A program made the position numbers and the translations under genes. A stretch of 64,000 bases of DNA from Himantopus leucocephalus (lineage: Eukaryota > Chordata > Aves > Charadriiformes > Recurvirostridae), in NCBI GenBank assembly GCA_003993805.1, contig RSEF01000019.1, positions 5,084,117 through 5,148,116 on the forward strand, written 5' to 3'. Position 1 is the stretch's first letter. Each line of letters opens with the position of its first letter. Below, in pieces: positions 11,146 to 22,849 of the stretch. The notes under the pieces are model-generated. The model was not told the origin of the DNA and did no database searches. It saw nothing but the letters and a program-made list of their open reading frames with translations.

Positions 11146-13914
11146 TCAACCTGGAGGTCAAACCTACAACTGTATGCTTAAACTAAGTTTAAAAGGGCCC
11201 TGTTGCTTCTCAGTCCAGGGTCTTTAACTCTGGTAGTAGCAGAAGTCAAACAGAAGTGAAGAAATATTCTCCAATGAGACTCTCAAGAAGGAAGGTGTAT
11301 TTTGAAGTTAGGCCAATGAGTATTTGAATTCTGTACACCAGGCCAGAGCAGCCATTCCTCCTTGAGAGGCTCCCAAGATGATTATCTTCACTCAGCTGAA
11401 GGCATCAGTAACATGAGAACCTGATCTGCTTTACAAGAGATTAGATACAGCTTGAGCCTTGCTAGGGGTGATGACGTGAAAGGCAGATGATATTTCCCAT
11501 ACGCGACATATGCCCGAGAGCAGGGAATACCCCTCCTTTCCCAGCTCCTCACCACACTGGGCCCTAATGCCAGGACAGCAAAAAGGAGTAGGAGTGGGGA
11601 CACATTCACATATCGATGGCTATTCGGGGGTGAAGGGGACTACTCTCTTTATTTCCTTCATACACACGATGGTAAAGCTGGCTCAAAGACATGGAGCAGC
11701 ACAGAGGTCAGAGGGACCGAGATGGAAGAGATGCAGATGTCAGCAATACTGGCTTATCCTTTTCTGTCTGCCGGCCCGGGTGAGATCCCTCCAAGCACAC
11801 AAATGGGTCAGCCCCTTTCCTTGATGAGAAGAACGAAGGGACATTTTTGCAATAGTATTCTGCTTTCCTTGATTTCCCACTGGAGAGCTGAAAAGCTAGG
11901 ACATGGTGGAGAAAAAGACTGCCCTCGCCTTCCAGGCAAGCACTTACCTACCTCCCACTGCCATCAAGTACATTTTGGATGTTTCAATGGAGAGTCTATC
12001 TAGTTTCAGAGGGCACTGACACTTTTAATACTGTTTTGGAGTAGAAGGATCCAGCTTTACTTGGCACAAGTGGGGAACAAATAACAAATGACTTTCAAAC
12101 AACCTCCCAACTTTCATGAGTACACTCCTTTCCCAGTGTCGCAAAATAGCTGGATAACCAGGATGCTCTTTCTCCACTGAAGAGCACTCTGATCCTCTGA
12201 CTTTTCTTCCCATTAGAAAGTAAAATGACCCCGGGAGTGACAAAATTATGCTGTCAAAAACAAGACAGTCACTTTGAAAATCAATAATACCCCAAGGTGT
12301 TATTGTGAGTTAACAGCTCTCTTAGGCCCGAAGCGCAGAGCTGGTATTAATGCTGTTCTTGCCACCTTTCCCACCAACATCCCTGCTGCTGCCGTTACTC
12401 GAGAAAATCTCTGACATGGAATTCTACTTAAAGCAGTGCACAGGATGGATTTTTCAGTTCGGTGACCAAACAAAAAATAATCGAGAGAGATGAGAAAAAG
12501 AGAGAGAAAAAATGTGCTACCAGCCACCCTACACACTTCATGTAAGGCAAACCCAAAATATTATCTGTTTTGTTTGGGGTGATTTAACAGTTACTGAATC
12601 CCACTTCTTTATTTGTATGTGTTTGTTAAAAGCAGCATTGGAGAAAAGGCGTTACTTCACAACAAAACATCCGATTTGGTAACACTGGCACAAGCTGTTT
12701 AGCTCCCTGCTTCACTGTCCCGTCCCCCTCTGCTCCTCAGCCAAAACTACTGTACTTGCTGAACCGAACCCAAACTGGGTCAGTCCGTCCCACAGCTCTG
12801 AAAATGTACCTTCCAGCAAATTAAAAACAAAACCCAAAAGTGATCAACTCCCAGAGTGTGGATGGTTTCAAGAGAGATGAAGTATCTGGGAAGACTGATG
12901 AACCTCCAGAGGTTTTGAGGTGCCCTCCAGATGTGTCCCTGTATTTCCCAGCAGTTACAGAAGTGCATGACAGAGAGTAGGTTTGTGCATGGAACAGGTA
13001 TGAATGCCTTGAATACCCCTTGCATTTCTAGACTGCTCAGGAGGAGCTCAAAACCCAATATATACAGCTGGTGCCATTGCGCCAGGGGACTACAGGTAAT
13101 TCAGGAGATGATGTTTGGCACTGGGAACCTATTAACCCCCACTCCTGGGAATGGGCGTTTAGCTGCTGGGGAAAGCAGCGGTGTTTCTTTTCACGAGCAT
13201 TGAATATGGACGGCCAGGGCAGAACTGGCCCGGGGCTCCTGGGTGGTGATTTTTCATGTCTGACATAAAAACAAAGTCCCAAGCAGCTGTTGTCAGTAAA
13301 GCTCCTGCTGCATTTTTACAGGAGTCAAAGTGTTAAACCTGCCATCCTATCCAAATTCTGGGGTGGGGCAATTAGCTGCTGCCTAAATCCTGCTTCAGAG
13401 CCTTTGCATATCATTTACATACTATTCCTGCCATCTCCTAAGGAGGAGAGCAGGGGAGGCTGAGTACACGTAACGAGTTGCCCCACACCATCCCTCGTCT
13501 TGCTGCATAGGCATTCCTGGCAGGGAAAGCACAGTGGGAAAACGGCCAAGAAAAAAGACAGGGAAAATGCAGAGGAGGGTATTTCCTCGATCGCAGCAGG
13601 TCAGCAGGGCAGGCAAGCCCTTGAAATACCATTCCCTGCCCTTACCCACACCCTGACCTGGCCTCGCTCTAGGAGATACCCAGTGATGAGAGACGGGGAG
13701 CCACATTACCCCAAAGTTTCCGCACTAGCTGCACGGCTGCAAGGATCTACGTATACCACACCATCCAGGGGCTCCCACACCGCAGGAAGGTCCAAGTGAA
13801 ATTACGTATCAGTCTCATTTCCATCCCTGCCTTGAAAAAAAAATTGTCCAAAAGGGCCTTCTCTCCTCCTCCTGTGACCAAGGCAACAATCGGAGAACAT
13901 CTCCAGCCTTGGAC
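11146..13914. other. non-coding stretch with no recognised gene
   Basis: Many short frames of at most 104 codons overlap on both strands. One minus-strand frame (11388-11609) begins with a hydrophobic leader and is discussed among the findings. I see no domain, no consistent exon structure and no further repeat. Confidence 0.5.
11388..11609 (-). other. small ORF with signal-peptide-like start, doubtful
   Basis: The 73-codon frame starts MNVSPLLLLFAVLALG, a short polar start plus a 12-residue hydrophobic run, with a possible cleavage after VVRS. The rest has only two cysteines and no recognisable pattern. With about 300 open frames in the window, a few such leaders are expected by chance. No family is recognised. 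Confidence 0.08.
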
Positions 13915-14050
13915 TCCTTATTAGTTTAATTAGATGATTTTCTGCATGATTTATCCTGAACGCTGCAATTGCACAATCAAATCACAGATCAGTTGACAAC
14001 TTCATTTAAAAAATTAGTGTTTAGCAGCTTTGCGGGCTCTAAAAGCTCCG
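13915..14050. promoter_or_regulatory. candidate conserved regulatory block
   Basis: About 130 bases with TTAGTTTAATTAGATGA, CTGCATGATTTATCC, GCAATTGCACAATC and CATTTAAAAAATTAG carry homeodomain, octamer-like and C/EBP-like words. The sequence then turns GC-richer and ordinary. This is a word-content inference only. Confidence 0.28.
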
Positions 14051-16213
14051 AGGACATCTGTCAGCAGTGACCCCTTCTGATAATGACAAACAGTTCCAGC
14101 CTGTGTCCCCACCTCCTGTCCTGCCTGCAAGCTGGCATGCTGAAGAATCCCTTGAGAACAAAAAAAGCCCAAGCCTCAAGGCATTCCCAGTTTGCATCTG
14201 CCTACAATGCCGGCTGCTTGCCCTTCCTTCTCACATGTCAGTCCGCAGATGTTAGGGAGTGTTACAGGCCTGTCAGAAAGAGAATAGATCCTACGGCTCG
14301 GAGGGGGCTTGGTGTTTCAGATGCATTTGCATCAGGCCCTGTGCTTTTGCTAAATTACGTAGGAGTTGATGCCCGATGCGAAGCTGCCACCCATGCTACG
14401 CAGCATCAGCCAAGCCTGGAGCCCCTGCGCTCCCCTTTTGAGCTCTGCTCATCCTGGGGCACATGGGTGGTGGTGGAGGGATGATGTTGCTTCTGGCTTG
14501 AGCGGCAAGCTGAAGAACCCAAAGCCAAGCACAAAAGCTGTCAGTGGTGGATTTCCCAACTCACAGGCCTCCTGCAGGAAGGTGTTGATCCTGCAGGCTG
14601 GGTTTGGGTCAACTCAGCATGGCAAGTCTTGAGTTTTCTCGTGCTTAGCAGGCTGTCAGAAATCACTTGCAGCAAGGGGGAGAGCAGCGGTACCCAGTGA
14701 TGGAAACAGTGATGCCTTGCAGGCTTGGCTTTCACGAGCAACAGAGTCCTACAGGGACCGGTGGGAGAAGATGAGCGAATTAGCAATCCTTTCCAGCAGG
14801 TTTGGGGAGAAGAAGACATCATGTGCCTTCTAAACAGGGAATGCACAAACTGTGTCTTTCCTCTAAAAAAACCAGAAGCCAAAACCAGCCTCCTCTCCTG
14901 GCTTTTTCTTGTTTGTTAGTCCAAAGAGCTCTGCTCCCATGGTGGAGGATCTGTGATGGTTGGACAATTGATCCTTAAGCTGTTTCAAAGCCAAAGGGCT
15001 TCCTGTGAATCCTCCGTGTCCACAGCCAGGCCGACCCAGTGGCATCGCTCCTAAGGGAGCGTGCCTTTCCAAGGGAGACTGTCCAAGCAGGGTGACACCA
15101 TGATGACAACAAAGCATCCTGTGTCCTCAGAGATCTCCGGAAACCCTGCTAACACCATCTGAATTCAGACCTTGTTAAGAAGCTCAGGAATCAGCCTCCA
15201 TTCCAGATCTTCAGCAGCCTGAGACACTGATTATAATGAGCTCCACTAATTAGATTGTTTTAATTCAAAGGCCAGCAGGCTAAAAGAGATGTGAATCAGG
15301 GGAACTTTTGTGAGGCATCTGCTGGGATTTCCAGCCAGTGTAATTCCTCCAAGCTGCCCCCTGATGAGTCCTTTAGCAAATGTCTCCTCTCCCACTTCTC
15401 TCCCCAGAATGAGACCTTGGCCAGGAAGGGCCAGGAAGGTCTCCAACTTGCCAGACAGGCCCCCATTCCCTCCATTCTCTAGCAGACCCCTCTGAGGGAT
15501 GAAATGACAGCTGTTTCCAATCAAATGAACCTCCTTCTCTTGTTCCCTCTTCATATGTTTGCTTCAACTGTTATTCAACTGCACAGATGAAAAAACAACT
15601 CAGGGAAGGAGCTAATTAGAGGAAGACAATGGAAGCAGATTAACTGAGGTGGAACTGGGAAATGAGGTGGTGGATGGTATAGAAGGGAATGGAAACCAGT
15701 CTTGAAAGGAGCAGCGAATACATGGAGACGGTCCAGAAGTGACCATGTGGTGGATGATGAGGAGAGCAGAGTGCATGGCTGGTGGCTGATTCAAGCTGGT
15801 CAGGAGCCACAAGGACTCGGGGCCGCACACTCTGCATGGTGAGATGCCTAGACTACAGTGCTGGTTCATCATGTGGCAGATGAGATCTGCAGATAACCCA
15901 GGTATCTCTGACTGCAGTTGCTGCTACCAGAGGCTATGACTGGCTGGATGAACGCTGTCCCACTCCTGCTGGCTAAACTGGCCGGGAGCCACGTCTTTTC
16001 AATCACAAATACAACATAATCCTTAAATGAAGATAAAGAGCACTTACCTGCCAGGTGCACCTACCCGCATTGCTAGAAAATTAAGAAAGAGCTAATCGCA
16101 ATTTCAATGGGAAACATAATTTCCTCCGGTGCTTGTGTGTCTATGGGAGGTTCCCATGGTTCATGGGAGAACTGATTGAAAAAGAATACCAAGCAAAGAA
16201 GCAGGATTATATT
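14051..16213. other. non-coding stretch with no recognised gene
   Basis: Short overlapping frames of up to 133 codons (14083-14484 plus) have no recognisable family. A small palindrome GATGCATTTGCATC at 14320-14333 contains a reverse octamer ATTTGCAT. Nothing else stands out. Confidence 0.5.
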
Positions 16214-16244
16214 AAAAAAAAAAAAGAAAGAAAGAAAGAAAAAA
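16214..16244 (+). repeat. poly-A plus (GAAA)n simple repeat
   Basis: Twelve A are followed by GAAAGAAAGAAAGAAAAAAG. This could be a decayed retroelement tail, but no SINE body is visible just upstream. Confidence 0.9.
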
Positions 16245-17039
16245 GCTGGTTTGAATCATTTGCTGCCAATGCCCCACATACCTGAATTTCTGCAGCAGGA
16301 GACAGAACAGGGGACAGTGGGAGAGCTAGAGTGTAGCATCGGGGTTTAAAAAAGCGACCACGCTGAGCAATGCCTTGGCGTGTGGGTTAGTGGTATGTAG
16401 TGCCAGCAAACCCCAACAGTCAGGAAAGGAAAAGCAAGGGAAAGCTAACAGTTTGTGAGCCACCTCTTAACCCTTACAGTAATGCAAGACTTGCCACCCA
16501 TGTCCTGTTTGTGCCAGCCTTTCTAGCCAGGTGCCTTGGAACTCCAGGACAAGCTGCTCTATGGGCTTCAGTTTCCCTTTTTGCAAAAAAAACATTTGTA
16601 AAAACCCATTTCTGCTTGTGTTCTGGAATGATCAGTGATGGACTTAGAGACATCTTGAGATGTGCAGACAAAAGGGACTCCAGAAGAACAAGTCTCCTTG
16701 CTGTCTGAGACCTTGGAAAGGTGTGAATGGGAACAGACAGCTGGGAGAAGGACAAGGAGTCCGAGATCCTTTAGGTGAGTTTTTGGCCAAACCACAGTCC
16801 CCACAGTCCATGGGAACTACGGTGACTGAATCCAGCCATAACTTGGCTCTGTATCTGGCACATCTAGAAATTCATCACCTCCCAGCTTCAATGGCTGGGA
16901 AAAGGCAGGTACTGGCCTGTCATGCCAGCTCCTTCCTTTTAGTGGCAATATCTTCTTCTGTCTCCCATGCTTCTCTTCATTACCAAAATCCCCCGAAGAC
17001 ACCATTGATGATGGAGAGCCATTGGAGAGGCAATTAGAA
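16245..17039. other. non-coding stretch with no recognised gene
   Basis: Frames reach 125 codons (16660-17037 plus), overlapped by open minus-strand frames. None is recognised. Confidence 0.45.
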
Positions 17040-17340
17040 AGAAGTTAGAGTGAATTACATATGCAGGGTTTATTTTCTGTTTTCTGCTATAGCTGCTGCC
17101 AATTATTGTGCAATTAGGCTGCCTTCATTAGCAAATGAGATTAAAATTAACATCGTTAATTACTCGTTCTGTTAAACAGGGGAAAGCAAGCATTTAAGGG
17201 GAAGAAGCAGAGAAGGTTGTTCTTGGAGCAGATGCAGTAACGTTCTCCGTTTGCTGCACTGTTTCTTCAAGGGTTGCATTCGGTTATTCAATTTCAGCTA
17301 ACACAGCGGAGAAAAGGAGTGTTTAAATTGAAGCCACTAA
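17040..17340. promoter_or_regulatory. candidate conserved regulatory block
   Basis: The core at about 17085-17180 is dense in ATTA/TAAT words: CCAATTATTGTGCAATTAGG, CATTAGCAAATGAGATTAA and CATCGTTAATTACTCG. The style matches deeply conserved vertebrate enhancers. The inference rests only on composition and word density. Confidence 0.3.
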
Positions 17341-17809
17341 TGCAAGGTCTTGCAGGAACGTGTTACACATTGCTCAAGAAAATCATCATCACATGTTGCA
17401 AAACACAAGCTAATGGCCACAGTGAGTAGCCACTGCATTGCTCCCACCAGGGACTGGAGGGAAACCTCTCTCCTCAGTTGCTGGTGCACTAGACTGGTTG
17501 TCAACAGAAATTTCTAACTGGGTTCACAACCTGGCAAGCTGGAAGCATGGCTCACACCGCCAACCACGGTGCAATAAAGCCCAAACAGTTACTGCTATTT
17601 ATGGCAATGTCTTCTTGGCAGCAGAGGTTTTGTGGACACTGAAGACGACTGCTTTCCTGGGCTTACAGACTAGAGGTCAAGGGAAGAGCAGCACTGCTCC
17701 AAATTGATGGTGATGTCTTTGCAAGCCAACCAATTGGTACTGCTTGCTACAAAACTCAGATGCTGAGTAAGCATGAAGGGATGCCACTAATCTACAAGGT
17801 GACACTTTG
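17341..17809. other. non-coding stretch, nothing recognised
   Basis: One 89-codon frame (17438-17707 plus) shows no recognisable features. No repeat or structure was noticed. Confidence 0.45.
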
Positions 17810-18620
17810 AGGGTCCTGGATCACAGGGCTGGAAAGGATCTCAAGAAGTCACCTAGCCCAGCCTGCTGTCTCCATACAGAATTGGTGTGACTGCATCATT
17901 TCTGCCATCTGCTGTCTCTCTAGGCCATTCTTGACGGCCAGCACCAATGGAAGCTCTGCCCCTCCTGAGACATTATGTCTAACATTTTGCTTTCTTTCTG
18001 CTCTGGAAGGCTTCCCTAAGTGTTTAATTGAAACCGCAGTTGCCCAATACCACCTGCGCTGCTCGCCATGGATGTGGAAAAGTGATTATTCCCATTCTGT
18101 TTCCATCAGCCTTTTTCATATTTAAGAACTATTCCTGTCTCGCCTGAATTCCTCTTCTTTGGACTAAGTCATCCCAATTTACTCAATCTTTCTTTGCAGA
18201 CCATGCCTGCTAGCCTTCAGTCAGTCCTCCTTGCTCTGGACTCTCTTCTAATGCTTTGCAACTTTCTGGATGAGTTGTCCCCAAAACTGGACCCAGGCAT
18301 CCAGCTGAGATCTTTGTAATGCTGGGCAGAGCAGGAACACTATTTTGTGTGTCTTGCTGGTGATACTTTTATCTAGACTCTCCTATTTGTCATTTTTCAC
18401 AGCAGCTTGACATCTTTGACTCTCACTCACACAGTGATCAAAAATGAGTTCCATTCTTTTCTGCAGGATTGTCACCTAGTCAACTCTATATTTCTGCATC
18501 CTGCATGTGAACAGTTCATTATTCCTGTCTAGATGTAGAATCCAGTACTTATCCCTATTAAATTGCATCCTATTTTTTCCAAACCATTTCTCCAACTTGT
18601 CAAAATAATTTTGAGAGAAA
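17810..18620 (-). mobile_element. ancient CR1-like LINE fragment, about 800 bases
   Basis: The plus strand follows antisense CR1 in order: TCACAGGGCTGGAAAGGATC at 17821 (element 3' end), AGAACTATTCCTGTCTCGCC, CTCAATCTTTCTTTGCAGACC, TCCCCAAAACTGGACCCAGGC near 18279, ATCCAGCTGAGATC, a diverged part, then CCAGTACTTATCCC, TTAAATTGCATCC and CCAACTTGTCAAAATAATTT near 18595. This is the largest repeat in the window. It has many substitutions and small indels, and short open frames inside it (for example 17931-18125) are by-products of decay. It is probably an early amniote or archosaur CR1 type. Confidence 0.78.
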
Positions 18621-18641
18621 TAGAGAGATTGCTAAGGTCCC

Positions 18642-19028
18642 TTGGAAAACATGGAGTGTAATAAGACAGCCCTGAATTTCAGCTTGAACCTTACCAGGTT
18701 GAATGTTTCCCTTGGATCTATGCCTGTCTCACCGTGCTCTGCAACACATAAAAGCAAAATGTGCCCCTGTGAGGGACACTGTCACAAGCTGAGACACAAG
18801 CTGTCTCTTCAAAGCATGCAGACGTGCAAACAATGTACTGAACACCAGGAAACATACTGCTGTGGTTGCAAGAACCACTGCTCAGGCTGCTCTCTCTGCA
18901 TGCAAACCTCAGAATATATGAAGTCCTTGCATGGTATTGTAATATTCCTCTCCAGCTTGGCCAAAGTACCAAAACCTATGAGCACTGCAAGCAAAAGCAA
19001 AGACTCCAAAACTAGACCAAAGACTTAG
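18642..19028 (+). other. cysteine-rich open frame, probably not coding
   Basis: This 128-codon frame directly follows the CR1 remnant. It contains 17 cysteines, 15 of them between about residues 32 and 86, often as C-x2-C pairs, then a basic serine/lysine tail. I recognise no family. The clustered cysteines arise partly from TGC/TGT-rich DNA, which on the opposite strand also leaves long open frames. There is no signal leader or initiation context to favour it. Confidence 0.1.
18858..18984 (-). other. possible internal exon on minus strand, speculative
   Basis: On minus, a pyrimidine-rich acceptor TTTGCTTTTGCTTGCAG ends opposite 18985. An open frame of 127 bases follows, and then a donor GTATGT opposite 18857-18852. 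The translated stretch LIGFGTLAKLERNITIPCKD continues through about 20 more residues including one cysteine and several Q/E. If instead read from an ATG at 19009, the frame starts MESLLLLAVLIG, a hydrophobic leader. I recognise no family. The two splice-like signals in one reading direction are suggestive, but the prior is low. Confidence 0.12.
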
Positions 19029-19076
19029 GAAATAGCTGCTCAACAGACTCCTAAACCGACAGGCAGGATCTGCTGA

Positions 19077-19185
19077 ATGGGTTACCTGCCAGTCTGTCTG
19101 CTGGTACTTCTCCTAATGGGTTCATTTTTCAATGTACAACAGGTAGCAGCAGTACACCCGCAGCTGAGAGCCTCTATGGATACGG
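19077..19185 (+). other. possible first coding exon of a secreted peptide, speculative
   Basis: The start ATG at 19077 opens MGYLPVCLLVLLLMGSFF, a textbook signal-peptide core. It is followed by NVQQVAA, a good -3/-1 cleavage pattern, then VHPQLRASMDTG. The frame then meets ACGG|GTAAGA, a good 5' splice site with its GT at 19186. Unspliced, the frame would run to 19286 (69 codons). The Kozak context is mediocre (T at -3, G at +4). I do not recognise the peptide and found no second exon. It may be chance, since roughly 300 short frames exist in the window. Confidence 0.18.
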
Positions 19186-19624
19186 GTAAGATGAAGGAGG
19201 GGGAGTCTTTCATTAGATCTGCTTTGGAGTACACAAGTTTTTGCATCAGGAACAGGAACATGAGACTCCAGGTGAATGAAGGCTGAGGTCACTTACTGCC
19301 TGTCTCCTCTCTTGCAACTTCCTCAGCTCTAAGAATGCCAAGTAACCTTCTGCCACACTGTCCAGTTCGCTAACATACATTTTAAAAGGAGCAGCTTGGC
19401 TGGAACAGACTCTGCTACCTCCAAGCTCTGAAGAAGCACGTAGTGCTTAAATGCTTAACTGTTGTGTTTGGACCTGCTGGCTGATCTAATAGAAGCCATT
19501 TCCTCCTCTGTGAGTTTTCTCACATGCACATAAGAAGATGCGCCAGCTGTGAGCAGCATCACCAGTGGCAGTGACCGTACAGCCCAAGCTGAGCACGTAT
19601 GGGCTGTGCCCCTTGCTGGAAGCA

Positions 19625-19785
19625 TGTGACTCCATTACATTTTTTGTTTTCCTGACACCCCTGTGAAGGTGGGAGGAGAAACTTTCCCATCTTTCAAGCT
19701 GGAAAACTTGGGCAGAAAGAGATTTAACAATCTGCCCGTGGTTAGTAATAAGGAGGCCACTTGGGGAACTAATACTATTTCTTAG
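19625..19785 (-). mobile_element. MIR-type ancient SINE
   Basis: Antisense MIR phrases appear in the right order: a diverged TTACATTTTTTG...CCTGTGAAGGTGGG, then CTTTCCCATCTTTCAAGCTG, GGAAAACTTGGGCAGAAAGA, GATTTAACAATCTGCCCGTG and TTAGTAATAAGGAGGCCAC. These correspond to the MIR core 'ttttacagatgaggaaactg', 'ggcacagagaggttaa', 'cttgcccaaggtcac' and 'agtaagtggcagag'. The copy is strongly diverged, as expected for an amniote-wide repeat. Confidence 0.72.
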
Positions 19786-22600
19786 TCAGGGGAGATTTTC
19801 AGTGTCGATGATCTGTGAAATGTTTGCCTTGAATTTCCTTTGGACCCAGCACAGAGCAGTGTCTTATTCAAAAGCTGTATTTAAGAATGGCAATGAACTT
19901 TATTAGGTGCGTGTCGACAGCTTCACGGACACCTTCAATAAGAAAAGCAATTGGACTCTGAGCAATACGATACCTTGTGCATAGCAACAAGCCAGCTGGC
20001 TCTGAAAACCGTTTTCTCATGCACACCTCATCAAAAAATGAAATGAGAAAATAAGTAGACAGGACTAGGCAGGGAATTCTCCTGCCCTTGTGCCCCAAGG
20101 GGAGTATATCCAAATTAATAGGCCTTTTCCACTGCTAATGACTCCGTGAAGGTGTGGGAGAGACAGGCCACATCATCAGCCAGTGTAAATCAGTGCGTAC
20201 CTGGAGATATTGCAGGAACAACATCAGATTACATTCATCTTAGCATACAGCCCATCTTACCAGGGAGCCCACCTTCCCGTAGCACTGGGTTAAACCAAAA
20301 CCATCTTGAGAGTCACTGGACCCTACCTGGCTCTCTGCTGGGGGGGATGCATAAGGATAGGGATGCTATTCAAAGCCTCCAGTTCAAAAGCCACACAGTG
20401 TTGCCTTGCTACTGGTAAAATCCTTACCAATGCCAAATCACCCAGCATTGGGACTTCCACGCTCCTCTCTTGGGCTCAGCAATTCCTTGGAGAAAAGGTG
20501 AATGGAGACTGGCAGAGGAGAGATGCACAAGGGAAAAACAAATGGTGTGATGGGATCAGTGGGCTGAAAGGGACTGAGAAAAGATGCAAAGGGACCCTGA
20601 GGTGTGCACAGGGGGGAAAAAGATAGATGTATGGGTGCAGGAGAGAAAAATGAGAGATAAACAAGTGATACGAAGTAATCATTTCAGACTCCTCCGTGAG
20701 GGCAGATTTATCTGCCGCCTTTCTCTAGAAAATTCATTAGGCATTTGTGCCTCCCTCTTCTCCCTGGCAACGTGCTCTAGCTTTGTCCAGGAACGAAACA
20801 GTAATTCATGCCCATGCACTCTCCTCTCCCAACAACCATGAAATAATATAGCATCGTCCCACCCCAGCTCTCCTCTTTGTCTCAGGCTTCTGCAAGGGGC
20901 TGACGGGGACCAGCATCCTGGGAGTCTGCAGATATTCCTTCAGGATTTTGCAGGACAAATAGCAGAAACTCTCTGGTCACACCATAGGCTGATGTGAGAT
21001 CTGTCCCGTGAGCGAGCAGCATGAGTGCTTTCCTGGAAACAAGAGGGAAGAAGATCCAGGAGCAGGGCATGCTCTCTAGTTAGCTTGGATAATTTATCTG
21101 TAACTCAAACTAAAGGACGTTGAAGTGGCCTGTACCAACATTACTTAATTTGCCAGTGAACTGGCTACGGAGGAAGATAAGAAATAAGGTCTAAAATCTT
21201 AAAAGAAGCCGTTAGGAAAATACAGACGTGAAGACCAGCCAAAATAAAGCCAAATGCATGTTTGTAAGCCGATAAGATTCTGAACGCTTCTTTCAGCAGC
21301 TGATAGCCAGAGGTATCAACAAGGTAGACAGATTAAATTCCTACAGGCATTAATTAAAAGAAGTCTGATGAGGACAGAAATTAAGGTCCAAACACTGAGC
21401 AGAAATAACTTGTTTTTCCTCTTCAGAGTATATTTAGGCCTAAACAACTGCTGTGGAGGGAAAAAAAGCTTGTGGATGTAAGGTGTGAGACGCAGATGGG
21501 AGATGTGGAAACACGTCATGAAAGGATAAGGGCAACAAGCTAGCTGAAACAAAAATAATATTGGGATGAATCGGGTGGTGGTGAAACAGTAATGAAGAAA
21601 GGCGAGAAGAAGCTGACCACTGTGCACAGCCTACAAAAATGTGAATGTAGAAAATGCAGTGAAATCCCAAAGATTTCCATGGCCAGGGTAGGAGATTCCC
21701 AAGACAAAAGAGAGTTCAGCAAAGCATCTCCTGGTATTCAGCTCCTGTGTGGGAAGAGATGGAGGAAGGCACAAGCATGGTGTGATTATAGCTGAAACAG
21801 AAGAACAGGAACCTGATGAGATAGGTCACGCAGCTCTGTGTGTACAGAGCTCAGGAAAAGGGAGAAAAATCTCTGCTTATGAGTTCTCACCTGCTTATAA
21901 AATTGGCTGCAGGGAGCCAGTGCATGCTTTGCATGTAGCTGGCCAAGCAGGCATGTGTGCAGCAGATGTCCCATGGACCTGAGGACATCTTTAGGCAGTG
22001 CCACCCCATGACTACACAGCCAGGGAGATCTGAGAGGAGGAGTAACTTCGGAGAAGTTAGACTAGGAGGAATTTCCCCCAAAGTCGGGGATCAGCACATA
22101 CTGAGCAACTCCTGGTTCTCCCACAGATGCTAGGTAGAAGGAAGGATTTGGGGTAAGTCATTTACCCTTCTCCTACCCTTCGTCCTTTCCATTTTATTTT
22201 GTACCAAGTATTCTTTCTGTCTTAGCTGGACATGCACAGTGCCAGGGGGTCTCCGGACCCTGTGCTGAATCAAACGGCTTACTACACCTCAAAGATGTGT
22301 GGCTGCCAAATTTAGTGTTCCACCTGCTGCAATGGCACAGGAGGGTACCGATTTTGTCTCTGCTTCCCTATAACATTCGTGTGGGTGAGTGCTTTTCTGA
22401 CAGAAAACCCAGCTTGTGTAGAAGCGTGTTGATTCACGATAACAGTTTCCTCTGGAAGACACATCTAGCTGAAGCCAGACCGATTCCACCCACCACAACG
22501 CAGCACAGCTGACGTCTTGTGGCAGTCCCTTGAGGACACGTCTCCAGAAAAAGAATCACACAGCTGCTCATCTCAGCTCCCAAAGTCACCACTTCTCTCC
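19786..22600. other. non-coding stretch with no recognised gene
   Basis: Frames up to 106 codons (20306-20626 plus) and 103 codons (21316-21627 minus, hydrophobic but without pattern) are unrecognised. No repeat was identified. Confidence 0.5.
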
Positions 22601-22601
22601 C

Positions 22602-22617
22602 TTTTTTTTTTTTTTTT
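22602..22617 (+). repeat. poly-T tract (16 T)
   Basis: A perfect T run follows CTCTCCC and forms a continuous pyrimidine tract from about 22587. Confidence 0.95.
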
Positions 22618-22849
22618 GCTGTGCTTTATTTACATCATTTTTCCCCCAACAGGTTGACAGAAGAGCGAATGCTTCATGGCAGGGAGGGATGGTACAGCAA
22701 AAGACTCAAAAACCACTCAAGTGTCTCAGCAACACCCGCGCTTTGCAGCTCCGGCGCTGAACCCGTGATCGCATTGTAATGCAGCTGCAATGTGCTACAG
22801 ATTAAACACCAACTTGGAAGTTCACATGAGTGAAATGTCAGCTCAGGGG

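Noticed and set aside
11388..11609. Small minus frame with a signal-peptide-like start
   Set aside because: No splice donor, cysteine pattern or known family. A few such leaders are expected among roughly 300 frames.
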